Made by a program: the position numbers and the translations under genes
Part shown: piece by piece, positions 1 through 6,658 of the stretch
How the letters are laid out: every line of letters begins with the position of its first letter
How positions within the stretch are numbered: position 1 is the stretch's first letter
The notes under the pieces: model-generated
The model's input: the letters and a program-made list of their open reading frames with translations, nothing else
What the model was told of the DNA's origin: nothing
Databases searched by the model: none
Source: Bordetella parapertussis
GTDB taxonomy: Bacteria > Pseudomonadota > Gammaproteobacteria > Burkholderiales > SG8-39
Length of the DNA: 11,418 nucleotides
NCBI GenBank assembly: GCA_945906975.1
Contig: CAMDRY010000066.1
Coordinates: 1 to 11,418, forward strand
Reading direction: 5' to 3'

Positions 1-372
1 ATGTCCGCGGCCGGCTTTGCGCAACAGGTGCAGAACGGGCAATTGCGCGCGATCGCCTCGCACGAGAGCGACCGCTTCGACTTCGCACCCGAGGTGCCGA
101 CTCTGGAGGAAATGGGCTACGGGCTGTCGGGGAAAAGTATTCAGTTCCTATATGGTCCCAAGGGACTGCCGCCCGCGATTGCGCAACGCCTGATCAATGT
201 ATTCACCCAGGCGTCCCGAACCCCGTTATTTATCGATATCGCCACCAAGAACGGTCTGTATGACAAGACCCCGCTCGTGGGCGCTCAACTGACAGCCTTA
301 TTGCAGAAGGACCGGGCCAGCAATGCGGAACTGGTGGTGAAGCTGGGCATGAAGAAGGAGGGCGTCAAATAG
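1..372 (+). CDS. Bug/TctC-family TTT solute receptor, C-terminal part (5' end outside window)
   Basis: The last 123 residues of a periplasmic receptor of the tripartite tricarboxylate transporter (TTT) family, which captures small carboxylates and delivers them to a TctA/TctB permease. Visible Bug landmarks are the strand 'QNGQLRAIA' (the usual GKLRALA), the proline-rich 'APEVPTLEEMGYG' (normally PDVPTxxExG) and the 'FLYGPKGLPPAIAQRL' segment that follows it in the family. A full Bug protein is about 320 residues with a signal peptide, and none is present here. The ATG at base 1 is therefore most likely an internal Met codon and the true start lies upstream of the window. The stop is TAG at 370-372. 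The family assignment is firm; the ligand is unknown. Confidence 0.85.
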   Translation: MSAAGFAQQVQNGQLRAIASHESDRFDFAPEVPTLEEMGYGLSGKSIQFLYGPKGLPPAIAQRLINVFTQASRTPLFIDIATKNGLYDKTPLVGAQLTALLQKDRASNAELVVKLGMKKEGVK

Positions 373-428
373 CCGGTTGCCCGGTGAACGCGGATTTGAC
401 GGGCGACGGCGCGAGATCATAAGTGATA

Positions 429-632
429 TTAAATATTGATAAAACTGCACGCTAGTAGCAGCGCGCCTTTCAACACGAAGCGTTCGGCGTGAGGTGTTCG
501 CGAAAGGCGATACAGAAACCGCTCCACCGCGTATCGCGTGAGGACGAGGTTAGGATCAACGCCAATTTCTTTCGCGTGGCGTGCAAGCCTTGTCTGCAGT
601 GAACGGGCGAGGCCCTCGCGTTCCGTGCTCAT
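429..632 (-). pseudogene. AbiEii/AbiGii-type nucleotidyltransferase toxin, truncated N-terminal relic
   Basis: The first roughly 58 codons read like the N-terminus of the AbiEii/AbiGii toxin family (type IV toxin-antitoxin, nucleotidyltransferase fold). The recognisable stretch is 'NLVLTRYAVERFLYRLS' followed by 'ERFVLKGALLLA'. Intact members run to roughly 250-300 residues and continue into the GS-x-D nucleotidyltransferase motif. Here the frame breaks after 'LLLA' (near base 460) into 'CSFINI' and a stop, and no continuation is seen in 373-428. The start ATG overlaps the stop of the upstream antitoxin relic in an ATGA, the normal arrangement of abiEi-abiEii operons. I infer a deleted, inactive gene; the catalytic motif is absent. 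Confidence 0.7.
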
Positions 633-748
633 GCGGTGAGCGCTTCCAGGTACGGCCGCATCACGCGTTGCACACGGCAGATGGTGGTGTTGCCGGTGAC
701 GTGAAAATGCGTCATTTTGGTGGTGAGGTGCGAAAGCCGGGGTGACAT
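629..748 (-). pseudogene. AbiEi-type antitoxin, C-terminal relic
   Basis: A short minus-strand frame ends 'CRVQRVMRPYLEALTA' and stops at 631-629, its TGA sharing an ATGA with the start of the AbiEii relic. The 'CRV..VMRPYLEA' tail is the typical C-terminus of AbiEi-family transcriptional-repressor antitoxins. Only about the last 17-25 residues are convincing. Upstream codons back to the ATG at 748 do not read like the AbiEi wHTH or middle domain, and the frame closes with a stop near base 822. The ORF is too short for the code to be judged alone; the support is the tail motif plus its position against the toxin relic. The 5' boundary is uncertain. Confidence 0.5.
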
Positions 749-953
749 GCCGAACGCGGCAGAATCGAACTGCGTTTGATCAGGCGGACAAGCTTGCGCG
801 TCTGGAGGATGCTGGCATGGCGCCTATTGGCAATACAATGGCGCAGTTCTCGGCATTGATCAAACACGGTTTTCAGGTCTGTGGCCGCACCGTGAAACTG
901 GCGGGCGTGCAGCCGGAATAGCTTTGCATATCCATCGATTTGGAAAGGTCGGT
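749..953. other. intergenic stretch without a recognised gene
   Basis: No convincing gene is seen. A plus-strand frame is open from about 727 to the stop at 919-921 and contains protein-like text ('RLEDAGMAPIGNTMAQFSAL'), but it has no good start and I do not recognise it. It may be a decayed gene end or chance. The last bases hold the ribosome-binding site of the next gene (GGAAAGG at 942-948). Confidence 0.4.
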
Positions 954-1916
954 ATGAAATCAATCGCAGGCGGAATTGCAATTGCATTATGCGGCGTGTG
1001 CAGCGTGCACGCGCAGGAGCGGTACCCTTCCAAGCCCATTCAGGCAATTTTGCCCCTGGCACCCGGGACGACCACGGATATCGTCGGGAGGGCCGTGGCA
1101 ATCAAGCTGCGTGATTTTCTGGGGCAACCCGTGGTTATCCAGAACCGTCCCGGCGCGGGCGGAACCATCGGCGCGCAGGCCGTCGTCAACTCTGCGCCGG
1201 ATGGGTACACCCTTTTCATGACGAATTCACAGCACTCGGTGAATCCCGCCCTGTACAAGAATCTGGCCTATGACACCCTGCGCGATTTCAGCAGCATCGC
1301 AATGATTGGCGAATCGCCGGCGCTGGTGTATGTCAATCCCGCGCTGGGGGTGAAGACACTGCGCGAATTGATTTCGCTGGCGCGACAAAAGCCCGGCACG
1401 CTGAACTACGGCTCTGCGGGGACCGGCACTTCCACGCATTTAATCGGCGCATTGTTTTCCAGCCAGGCAAAAATCGAGCTGGTTCATGTTCCATACAAGA
1501 TCGGCACCGAAGTTATCTCAGACATCTTGGCCAACCGCATCCAGGTGGCGTTTTCTCCGGTTGCTTTCATGCTGCCACAGGTGCGCGACGGGAAACTGCT
1601 GGCACTGGCCAACACCGGCGTCAAACGTGTGGGTGTGCTGCCTGACGTGCCTACCGTGGCCGAGGCGGGGATTCCGGGCTTCGAGGCGTCGACCTGGTAC
1701 GGATTTCTGGCCCCCGCGAAAGTGCCGCGCCCGATCATTGCCCAACTCGCAAAGGCGCTGCAGCAAGTCACCGCCGACAAGGACATTCAGGATCGCTTTG
1801 AGGCGCAGGGAATAGTCATGCGGCCCGTGCTGCTGGACGAATTTGACGCGCACGTGAAAGCTGATGTCGAGCGAATGGGAACTCTGGTGAGGTCAATGGG
1901 CGCAAAGTTGCAATAA
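954..1916 (+). CDS. Bug/TctC-family TTT solute receptor, full length
   Basis: A 320-residue periplasmic receptor for a TTT-type carboxylate importer. Residues 1-20 form a signal peptide (MKS, then a hydrophobic core, cleavage likely at VHA-QE). The mature start 'YPSKPIQAILPLAPG' leads to 'TTTDIVGR', which carries the family Asp that usually follows AGGxx. Then come 'NRPGAGGTIGA', 'APDGYTL', 'NYGSAGTGTSTHL', 'VPYKIGTEVISDIL', 'PDVPTVAEAGIPGFE' and 'WYGFLAP', all in canonical order. I chose the ATG at 954 because GGAAAGG lies five bases upstream and the signal peptide begins there; an in-frame ATG at 924 would add ten residues ahead of it. The first ligand-binding loop reads PGTTTD rather than xAGGxxD. 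No transporter membrane gene is adjacent, so it is an orphan receptor with unknown ligand. Confidence 0.92.
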   Translation: MKSIAGGIAIALCGVCSVHAQERYPSKPIQAILPLAPGTTTDIVGRAVAIKLRDFLGQPVVIQNRPGAGGTIGAQAVVNSAPDGYTLFMTNSQHSVNPALYKNLAYDTLRDFSSIAMIGESPALVYVNPALGVKTLRELISLARQKPGTLNYGSAGTGTSTHLIGALFSSQAKIELVHVPYKIGTEVISDILANRIQVAFSPVAFMLPQVRDGKLLALANTGVKRVGVLPDVPTVAEAGIPGFEASTWYGFLAPAKVPRPIIAQLAKALQQVTADKDIQDRFEAQGIVMRPVLLDEFDAHVKADVERMGTLVRSMGAKLQ

Positions 1917-2126
1917 CCACAACGTCTCGGACAACGAGTGACGCGCCGTAACGTCGAAGGGCTGCTTCGGCAATTCAGGTTGTAAGCCGACAGGTAGCGT
2001 GACTTCCTGCTGCTGGTGACCGGTGGGGATCGCCTGCTGGATGCCCCCGCCAATGGAGGTCAGGAAATCGCCCGACCAGAAGTTGCGCCGGAAATCGCCG
2101 TCGGTGATCGCCTTAATGCCGGTGGC
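1917..2126 (-). pseudogene. relic of a MetE-like methyltransferase-family gene
   Basis: The minus strand encodes 'KAITDGDFRRNFWSGDFL' followed by 'TSIGG' and later 'KQPFDVTARHSL'. This matches the N-terminal part of short MetE-like proteins and lines up with residues about 56-120 of the intact neighbour at 2285, which reads 'SITDGEYRR' at the same point. There is no start codon. Upstream of 2126 homology seems to jump frame at a run reading CAGGA-GCCACC, where one missing G would restore 'QEATGIK'. The frame stays open into the 3' end of the Bug gene and stops at 1893-1895, without the zinc-binding half. About 65 of some 370 residues remain. It lies opposite to the intact gene, so it is not simply that gene's own 5' end. 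Inferred from the reading frame only. Confidence 0.55.
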
Positions 2127-2204
2127 TCCTGGCGATCGATAGGCAAATCAATCCAGGGTCGGCGCATGAGTTTATCCAATCGGTTATATTGGCTGCGTCA
2201 CAAG

Positions 2205-2232
2205 TTGACGCCCTCTGGCAATTATTTTCAAT
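2205..2232 (+). promoter_or_regulatory. possible sigma70-type promoter upstream of the MetE-like gene
   Basis: TTGACG at 2205-2210 is a good -35 match, and TTCAAT at 2227-2232 is a fair -10 at 16-base spacing. It sits about 50 bases before the start at 2285 in an AT-richer stretch. This is a weak prediction, with no operator repeat seen. Confidence 0.3.
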
Positions 2233-2284
2233 GCTGGGCGATGAACACACGCTTGTTTGATAGCTAACACAACGGGAAGCCAGC

Positions 2285-3409
2285 ATGGCGACGGGCCTTG
2301 GAACTGCATTTCGTGCCGACCAGGTCGGCAGTCTGTTGCGGCCGCAGTACCTGATCGACGCGCGTCAGCAATGGGCTGCAGGAGCGCTCGCGGGCGAGGC
2401 GCTCAAAACGGTCGAAGACAGGGCGATCCGCGAAATCGTGGCGTTGCAGGAATCAATCGGATTACGCTCGATCACGGATGGCGAATATCGGCGCCAGAGC
2501 TACATCGTAGATTTCTTCTTCAAGGCGCTCGGGAAGGAGAATGTCAGCTTCGAGCCAGGCTTGTTTTTTCATCGCAACGATCGAGGCGAGAAGTTGCCGG
2601 CGGAGCGGATGGTGGTGCATGCGCGCGCACGCTGGTCCGGCCCGATCTTCGCCGAGCATTTTTCCTTCGTTCGATCCATCACAAGTTTTACGCCGAAAGT
2701 GACTGTTCCTTCCCCGGTCATCGTTCACTTCCTTGGCGGCGATGACGCCATCATCCGCGGCGCGTATGCGACATTGGACGAGTTCTGGGCCGATATGGTG
2801 GAGGTGTATCGCCGCGAGTTTGCCGCCTTGCGCGACGCCGGCTGCAGCTATCTGCAGATCGACGAGACCTCGCTGGTGAAGTTTGGCGATCCGGAAGTCC
2901 GTTCGATTCTTGAAGCACGCGGACACGATTGGCGCGCGCTTGCCGAAAGTTATATCGAGGTCCTTAACGCCATCCTGGCCACCGTTCCCACCGGGATGCG
3001 GGCGGCAATTCATGTGTGCCGCGGCAATCGACTGGGATTCTGGCAGGCCGACACCGGCTATCACTTCATGGCCGATTACCTGTTCCGAAAGTTGAAGGCC
3101 GACCTCTATCTGCTCGAATTCGACAGCGCGCGTGCCGGTTCCTTGGACGCGCTTGGCCTGATGCAGGAAGGCAAAGCCGTGGTTCTCGGACTGGTGACGA
3201 CCAAGTCGCCCACGCTCGAATCGGCGCAGTTGCTGCAGGAGCGAGTCCGGGAGGCGAGCCAATACATTCCGCTGGAGCAGCTTGCCCTGAGCCCGCAATG
3301 CGGGTTCTCCGGTGATGTACGCAACCGCGCCATGACGCTCGACCAGCAAGCGCAGAAGCTGCGCCTCGTTGTAGAAACGGCACGATCGATCTGGGGGGAT
3401 GCGCCTTGA
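2285..3409 (+). CDS. MetE-like (cobalamin-independent methionine synthase C-terminal domain) methyltransferase-family protein
   Basis: A 374-residue single-domain homologue of the catalytic half of MetE. Classical MetE (about 750 residues) moves a methyl group from methyltetrahydropteroyl-triglutamate to homocysteine at a zinc ion. Present here are 'QVGSLLRP' (residues 13-20), 'ITDGEYRR' (63-70), 'QIDET' (191-195) and a likely zinc set His243 and Cys245 ('IHVCRGN'), Glu278 ('LLEFDSARAG') and Cys339 ('LSPQCGFSG'). The folate-binding N-terminal half is missing, as is usual for this short subfamily, so the methyl donor is unknown and methionine synthesis should not be assumed. GGGAAG at 2274-2279 is the ribosome site. 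A Bug receptor follows 38 bp downstream on the same strand, suggesting co-transcription and a catabolic role, perhaps demethylation or C-S chemistry on the imported compound (inference). Confidence 0.85.
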   Translation: MATGLGTAFRADQVGSLLRPQYLIDARQQWAAGALAGEALKTVEDRAIREIVALQESIGLRSITDGEYRRQSYIVDFFFKALGKENVSFEPGLFFHRNDRGEKLPAERMVVHARARWSGPIFAEHFSFVRSITSFTPKVTVPSPVIVHFLGGDDAIIRGAYATLDEFWADMVEVYRREFAALRDAGCSYLQIDETSLVKFGDPEVRSILEARGHDWRALAESYIEVLNAILATVPTGMRAAIHVCRGNRLGFWQADTGYHFMADYLFRKLKADLYLLEFDSARAGSLDALGLMQEGKAVVLGLVTTKSPTLESAQLLQERVREASQYIPLEQLALSPQCGFSGDVRNRAMTLDQQAQKLRLVVETARSIWGDAP

Positions 3410-3447
3410 GCATCCTCTGTGGCTGAAAACCAACCAAGGTACCGACA

Positions 3448-4413
3448 ATGCGCACAACCCCGGCAGTGATTGCAGTGATCGCCACCTCTTGGATGACCGG
3501 TGCCGCAACGGCACAGGAACTGAAGTGCCCGAACGTTAGAATGGTCGTGCCATTCGGTTCCGGCGGTGCGGCCGATATCCTCGGCCGCGTGGTTGCCGAG
3601 CCGATGACGAAGGCACTCGACAAGACCGTTGTGGTTGAGAACCGGCCCGGCGCCACCGGCAACATCGGCACGATCCAGGTGGTGAATGCGAAGCCGGACG
3701 GCTGCACGCTGCTCCTCAATGCGACCGTCATTGCCACGTTTCCCTACAGCTTTCCCATCCTTGGCTACGATCCATTTGCCGACCTCGTGCCGATTGGCGG
3801 TATCGCCGCCACCCCGAACGTGTTGGTGGCGAGTCCCGCCGTGCCGGCGGCTACATTGGGGGAATTGCTCAAACTGGCCAGCGGTCAGAAGACCGGCATC
3901 AACTACAGCACCTCTGGTTACGGACTGCAGCAGCACCTGGTCGTCGAGCAGATGGCCCAGCGCGCTGGGGCGAAGTTCACGCTGGTGGCTTATCGGACGC
4001 CAGCCGCGATGATGACCGACATCATCACCGGGCGCGTCGAGTTCGGCAGCCTGTTGATTGGTTCCACCAAATCGATAATCGAAGAGAAAAAGCTGCGAGC
4101 CCTGGCGGTGGTGCAGGATCAGCGCACAAGCCTGTTGCCGGACGTGCCGACCACGGCGGAACAAGGCTTTCCCGGGTTGCTGGGCGCCGTCCACTTCCTG
4201 TTGTTTGCGCCGGGGAAAACGTCGAAGGATACCGTGGCCATTCTCGAGAGTGCTTTGCACCGCGTGATCAGCGATGAGTCGTTAAAGAATCGGTTCATCG
4301 GCATCGGCTTCGAGAGCACTCCCATGAAATCCGCTGAGGTGGTTGCCGCCATGATCCGCACCCGGGACGCTTTCGCGCCGATCATTCGCGAGTTAAAAAT
4401 CGAGCTGAAATAG
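3448..4413 (+). CDS. Bug/TctC-family TTT solute receptor
   Basis: A 321-residue periplasmic receptor. The signal peptide covers residues 1-22 (cleavage likely at ATA-QE). The mature protein keeps 'VRMVVPFGSGGAADILGR' with the ligand-contacting Asp, then 'NRPGATGNIG', 'KPDGCTLLL', 'INYSTSGYGLQQHL', 'LPDVPTTAEQGFPG' and 'LLFAPGKTS'. Oddities are a Cys soon after the cleavage site (Cys27), Cys in place of the near-universal Tyr of PDGYTL, and a 'VAYRTPAAMMTDII' loop where most members have VPYKG. These suggest a diverged ligand site. The start ATG at 3448 has AAGG at 3436-3439 upstream. It follows the MetE-like gene by 38 bp and is probably in the same transcript, which may end in the palindrome at 4423-4491. 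Confidence 0.92.
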   Translation: MRTTPAVIAVIATSWMTGAATAQELKCPNVRMVVPFGSGGAADILGRVVAEPMTKALDKTVVVENRPGATGNIGTIQVVNAKPDGCTLLLNATVIATFPYSFPILGYDPFADLVPIGGIAATPNVLVASPAVPAATLGELLKLASGQKTGINYSTSGYGLQQHLVVEQMAQRAGAKFTLVAYRTPAAMMTDIITGRVEFGSLLIGSTKSIIEEKKLRALAVVQDQRTSLLPDVPTTAEQGFPGLLGAVHFLLFAPGKTSKDTVAILESALHRVISDESLKNRFIGIGFESTPMKSAEVVAAMIRTRDAFAPIIRELKIELK

Positions 4414-4422
4414 TGGCCGGGT

Positions 4423-4491
4423 AAATAGGGTCAATGTGAGATTTCCGCTATTCGTTGTCGCCCGCCCCGAAAACTTACTCTGCCCCTATTT
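4423..4491. repeat. imperfect inverted repeat (REP/MITE-like palindrome), possible terminator
   Basis: Two 26-base arms, 4423-4448 and 4466-4491, are imperfect reverse complements (about 18-20 matching positions) around a 17-base loop. Each arm has an AAATAGGG outer end and a TTTC inner part; the right arm read on the minus strand begins AAATAGGGGCAGAGTAAG. Motifs of the GGGTCAGAGTAA type are familiar as dispersed palindromes in proteobacterial intergenic DNA (from memory, not checked). It starts ten bases after the stop of the Bug gene and could form a long hairpin that ends transcription. No transposase is attached. Confidence 0.55.
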
Positions 4492-4577
4492 ATTCTCCGA
4501 GCCGGTCCTGGCTTGGACCTGAGCGAGGAACGTCTCGATATGTTCCCGGCCCAACATACCACTCATTCCGGACCAGC

Positions 4578-4625
4578 CTGATGCTGGGCTTTGCTGCGCT
4601 CTGCCCAACCTGGGCGAAGAGGCAT
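4578..4625. repeat. dispersed-repeat-like element with TGGGC/GCCCA inverted ends
   Basis: TGGGC at 4585-4589 and GCCCA at 4603-4607 flank TTTGCTGCGCTCT, followed by AACCTGGGCGAAG. This closely resembles the widespread intergenic repeat whose core reads TTGGGCTTCGC...GCTCAGCCCAACCTACG in many proteobacteria; the resemblance is from memory. The short minus-strand frame 4566-4486 beside it ('MLGREHIETFLAQV') has no recognisable family and is probably not a gene. From 4626 to 4757 only the palindrome at 4691 and the ribosome site of the next gene are seen. Confidence 0.4.
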
Positions 4626-4690
4626 TGCGACCGTGCTTATTTCAACGGGCGACACGCAAACTGACAGCTCATCAGATATCAACATGAAAT

Positions 4691-4709
4691 ATTCAACAAG
4701 CGCTTGAAT
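4691..4709. promoter_or_regulatory. palindrome upstream of the flavin-reductase-like gene, candidate operator
   Basis: ATTCAACAAGCGCTTGAAT has perfect 6-base outer arms (ATTCAA/TTGAAT) and contains a second, offset perfect palindrome, CAAGCGCTTG. It lies 49-67 bases before the ATG at 4758, where a repressor or activator site would be expected. No regulator gene is nearby to support the idea. Confidence 0.3.
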
Positions 4710-4757
4710 GGAATCGTCTGAATTCTTGGACATCACGACGTGCCTATAGGAGAAAAA

Positions 4758-5420
4758 ATGTCTAATGTCGAAAAGATCGAGCAAGATCCAAAGCACTGGG
4801 ACCGATTGTTTGCCAGCCCGGGAATACTGGGAATCATCACAACGATTGATAGCGGTGGCAGAGTGAATGCCGCGGCCTTTGGCACGGTTGCTCGCGTGGT
4901 ACACGACCCCGTTCAGATCGCGTTCACGACCAACACTACGGGCAAGGACACTTACCAGAATATTAAACAGACAGGCGAATTCGTCGTAAATCTTCCTTCG
5001 TTTGAACGTGGCATCCTGGAGAAGGTCTGCATTGTGGGCTTGCCATTTGCGCCTGGCGTAAACGAATTGGACATAGCAGGCTTAACCGCGCTGCCATCCA
5101 GGGTTGTGAAACCTCCGCGGATCAAGGAGTGCCCGCGGAATTTCGAGTGCGAGGTGGTCTGGACCAAAGAATGGCTCGACCGCGTGATGATAGTAGGGAA
5201 TGTTGTTGCAGCCTCCGTGGATGCCGATTGCACTGACGAGCAAGGATTCGTCAATTGGGACAACCTAAAGGCCGTTACGTATTGTGGTGCTCCCTATAAC
5301 AAGAGGCCTCCCTATCAACACATGTTCGTCGCCGCGTATGAGAGCATGGCAGTATCCACGCCGTACGAAGGTCCCGAAGTAGAAGCTTACGATGCGAAAG
5401 TTGCAGAGCTGAAAATCTGA
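4758..5420 (+). CDS. flavin reductase-like (FMN-binding split-barrel) domain protein
   Basis: A 220-residue cytoplasmic protein of the flavin reductase-like/DIM6-NTAB family, whose members bind FMN and reduce free flavin for a partner oxygenase or act as flavoproteins themselves. Family landmarks are 'GILGIITTIDSGGRVNAAAF' (residues 22-41), 'GTVARVVHDPVQIAFTTN' (42-59), the signature 'KDTYQNIKQTGEFVVNL' (63-79) and the later 'FECEVVW'. The ATG at 4758 is preferred because AGGAG at 4748-4752 sits five bases before it; an in-frame GTG at 4740 lies upstream of that ribosome site. No oxygenase gene is beside it, so its partner is unknown. It is separated from the preceding Bug gene by 344 bases of repeat-like DNA and looks lower in GC than its neighbours, so it is probably its own unit. 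Confidence 0.85.
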   Translation: MSNVEKIEQDPKHWDRLFASPGILGIITTIDSGGRVNAAAFGTVARVVHDPVQIAFTTNTTGKDTYQNIKQTGEFVVNLPSFERGILEKVCIVGLPFAPGVNELDIAGLTALPSRVVKPPRIKECPRNFECEVVWTKEWLDRVMIVGNVVAASVDADCTDEQGFVNWDNLKAVTYCGAPYNKRPPYQHMFVAAYESMAVSTPYEGPEVEAYDAKVAELKI

Positions 5421-5595
5421 GCGTTTAGCGGACCAGTATTTGTTTGTGAGGTCGAGGTTCGCGGAATGGCCGATTTGAGTGGCCATGTTTCTCTGCGTTG
5501 TGGCCGATCGTGCCTATGCACTTTGCCAAACGCAGATGCCTAGCGGTCCAAATGACCTTCAGGAACATCAATCTTTGAAATCGTTTTTAGCACTC

Positions 5596-5611
5596 CCTGT
5601 TCAATAACAGG
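5596..5611. terminator. weak hairpin between convergent genes
   Basis: CCTGTT-CAAT-AACAGG is a perfect 6-bp stem with a 4-base loop, lying between the convergent flavin-reductase-like gene and the minus-strand operon. It has a TTTTTA tract on one side (5584-5589, which reads as an A tract for the minus-strand transcript) and TTTC on the other. This is marginal as an intrinsic terminator in either direction. The rest of 5421-5646 shows no gene. Confidence 0.3.
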
Positions 5612-5646
5612 TTTCAACGCGAACGCACTGCTTCGGCTTATCAAAT

Positions 5647-6615
5647 TCAATCTGGCTTTATGCCGAATGACTTCAAGAGCGGGCCCCAGGTCTTGACATC
5701 ACGGTCAACAATCTGCGCAGCTTCCTCTGGAGTACTCGTAATTGGCACAAACGCGGTGTCAGCGAAAGCCTTCCTCACATTCGGGGAGTGGACTGCTCGC
5801 GCCAGTTCACGGTTCAGGCGGTTGATAATGTCCTTCGGTGTGCCGGCCGCAAATGCAACGGCGGTATAGTCGGGAACGTTGAAGTTGGGAACTCCAGCTT
5901 CGGCAAGGGTGGGCACGTCGGGAAAGTCAGGAAATCGTTCGTTGGTCGCCATGGCCAGCAGGCGCAACTTGCCTGCCTTCACCTGGGACATGAGATTTTC
6001 AACAGGCGGGAAGAAGATAAGATCAATGCGCCCCGCGAGGAGTTCGGGAAGGAATTGCGCCGCGCCCTTGTAGGGAATGTGCACTATGCTCGTGCCTGTG
6101 CGTCGTTGGAATAATTCAGTCGATAAATGGAAGCGCTGACCTACACCGGACGAGCCGTAGTTGAGTTTGCCCGGGTTGGCCTTCAAATAGGCGACCAATT
6201 CCTGCACCGATTTTGCGGGCAGGGTGGCATTCACGAATAGACCCGTGACGGTGTTGGCGATAAACCCCACAAGCGCGAAATCACGTTGCGGATCGTAGGG
6301 CAGCTTGCTGTAGAGAAATTTTTGGTATACCAAAATTCCTGAAGATGCGGTAAGCAGCGTATAGCCATCCGGCGGTGACTTAGCAACGAAATCCGCGCCC
6401 ACGATATTCGCCCCACCAGCTCGGTTGTCGACAATGACTGGCTGGCCCAAGCCAGCAGCAAGCTCCGCCGCAGTACTACGAGTCATGATGTCGACTGGCC
6501 CGCCGGCAGCCAAGGGTACGACCCAACGTAGAGGCCTGTCGGGATACTGCGCGCTTGCCGCAGTGCACAGAAAGGCCTCAACTACTAGCAGCAAGTATAG
6601 AGCTGTACTTTTCAT
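5647..6615 (-). CDS. Bug/TctC-family TTT solute receptor, last gene of the LeuCD operon
   Basis: A 322-residue periplasmic receptor. The signal peptide is at residues 1-22 (cleavage at ASA-QY). The mature protein carries 'YPDRPLRWVVPLAAGGPVDIMTR' split over the first ligand loop, then 'NRAGGANIVGADFVA', 'PPDGYTLL', 'LNYGSSGVGQRFHL', 'VHIPYKGAAQFLPELL', 'FPDVPTLAEAGVPNF' and 'AAGTPKDII', a complete canonical set. The ATG at 6615 is chosen because GGAAG stands six bases upstream and the signal peptide begins there; a TTG at 6630 would place that ribosome site inside the gene. It lies 43 bases after the LeuD-like gene on the same strand. It may take up the substrate or a relative of the substrate of that hydro-lyase (inference). 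Confidence 0.92.
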   Translation of the reverse strand: MKSTALYLLLVVEAFLCTAASAQYPDRPLRWVVPLAAGGPVDIMTRSTAAELAAGLGQPVIVDNRAGGANIVGADFVAKSPPDGYTLLTASSGILVYQKFLYSKLPYDPQRDFALVGFIANTVTGLFVNATLPAKSVQELVAYLKANPGKLNYGSSGVGQRFHLSTELFQRRTGTSIVHIPYKGAAQFLPELLAGRIDLIFFPPVENLMSQVKAGKLRLLAMATNERFPDFPDVPTLAEAGVPNFNVPDYTAVAFAAGTPKDIINRLNRELARAVHSPNVRKAFADTAFVPITSTPEEAAQIVDRDVKTWGPLLKSFGIKPD

Positions 6616-6658
6616 GTTCACTTCCTTCAATCAGCAAGGATAAAGAACAAGTAACGCT

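Noticed and set aside
712..1101. Minus-strand frame of 129 codons upstream of the AbiE relic
   Set aside because: It overlaps the signal-peptide end of the Bug gene and is Arg-rich shadow text. The AbiEi tail lies in a different frame.
2016..2267. Plus-strand frame of 83 codons between the Bug and MetE-like genes
   Set aside because: No ribosome site or family; the opposite strand there carries the MetE-like relic, which explains the open frame.
2462..3514. Long minus-strand open frame (350 codons) opposite the MetE-like gene
   Set aside because: It is a codon-bias shadow of the real gene, with no family motif or ribosome site, and it spans the intergenic gap.
3066..4260. Long minus-strand open frames opposite the 3448 Bug gene (223 and 384 codons)
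   Set aside because: They are antisense shadows of a clear Bug receptor and of the end of the MetE-like gene; the composition is low-complexity and unlike known proteins.
4455..4664. Plus-strand frame of 69 codons after the 3448 Bug gene
   Set aside because: It lies within the palindromic repeat elements, has no start signal and no recognisable protein family.
5421..5550. Possible insertion-sequence scar (near-identical TAGCGGACC at 5426 and TAGCGGTCC at 5541, two TGGCCGAT words between)
   Set aside because: The repeats are too short, no transposase fragment is readable in any frame, and no target duplication is seen.
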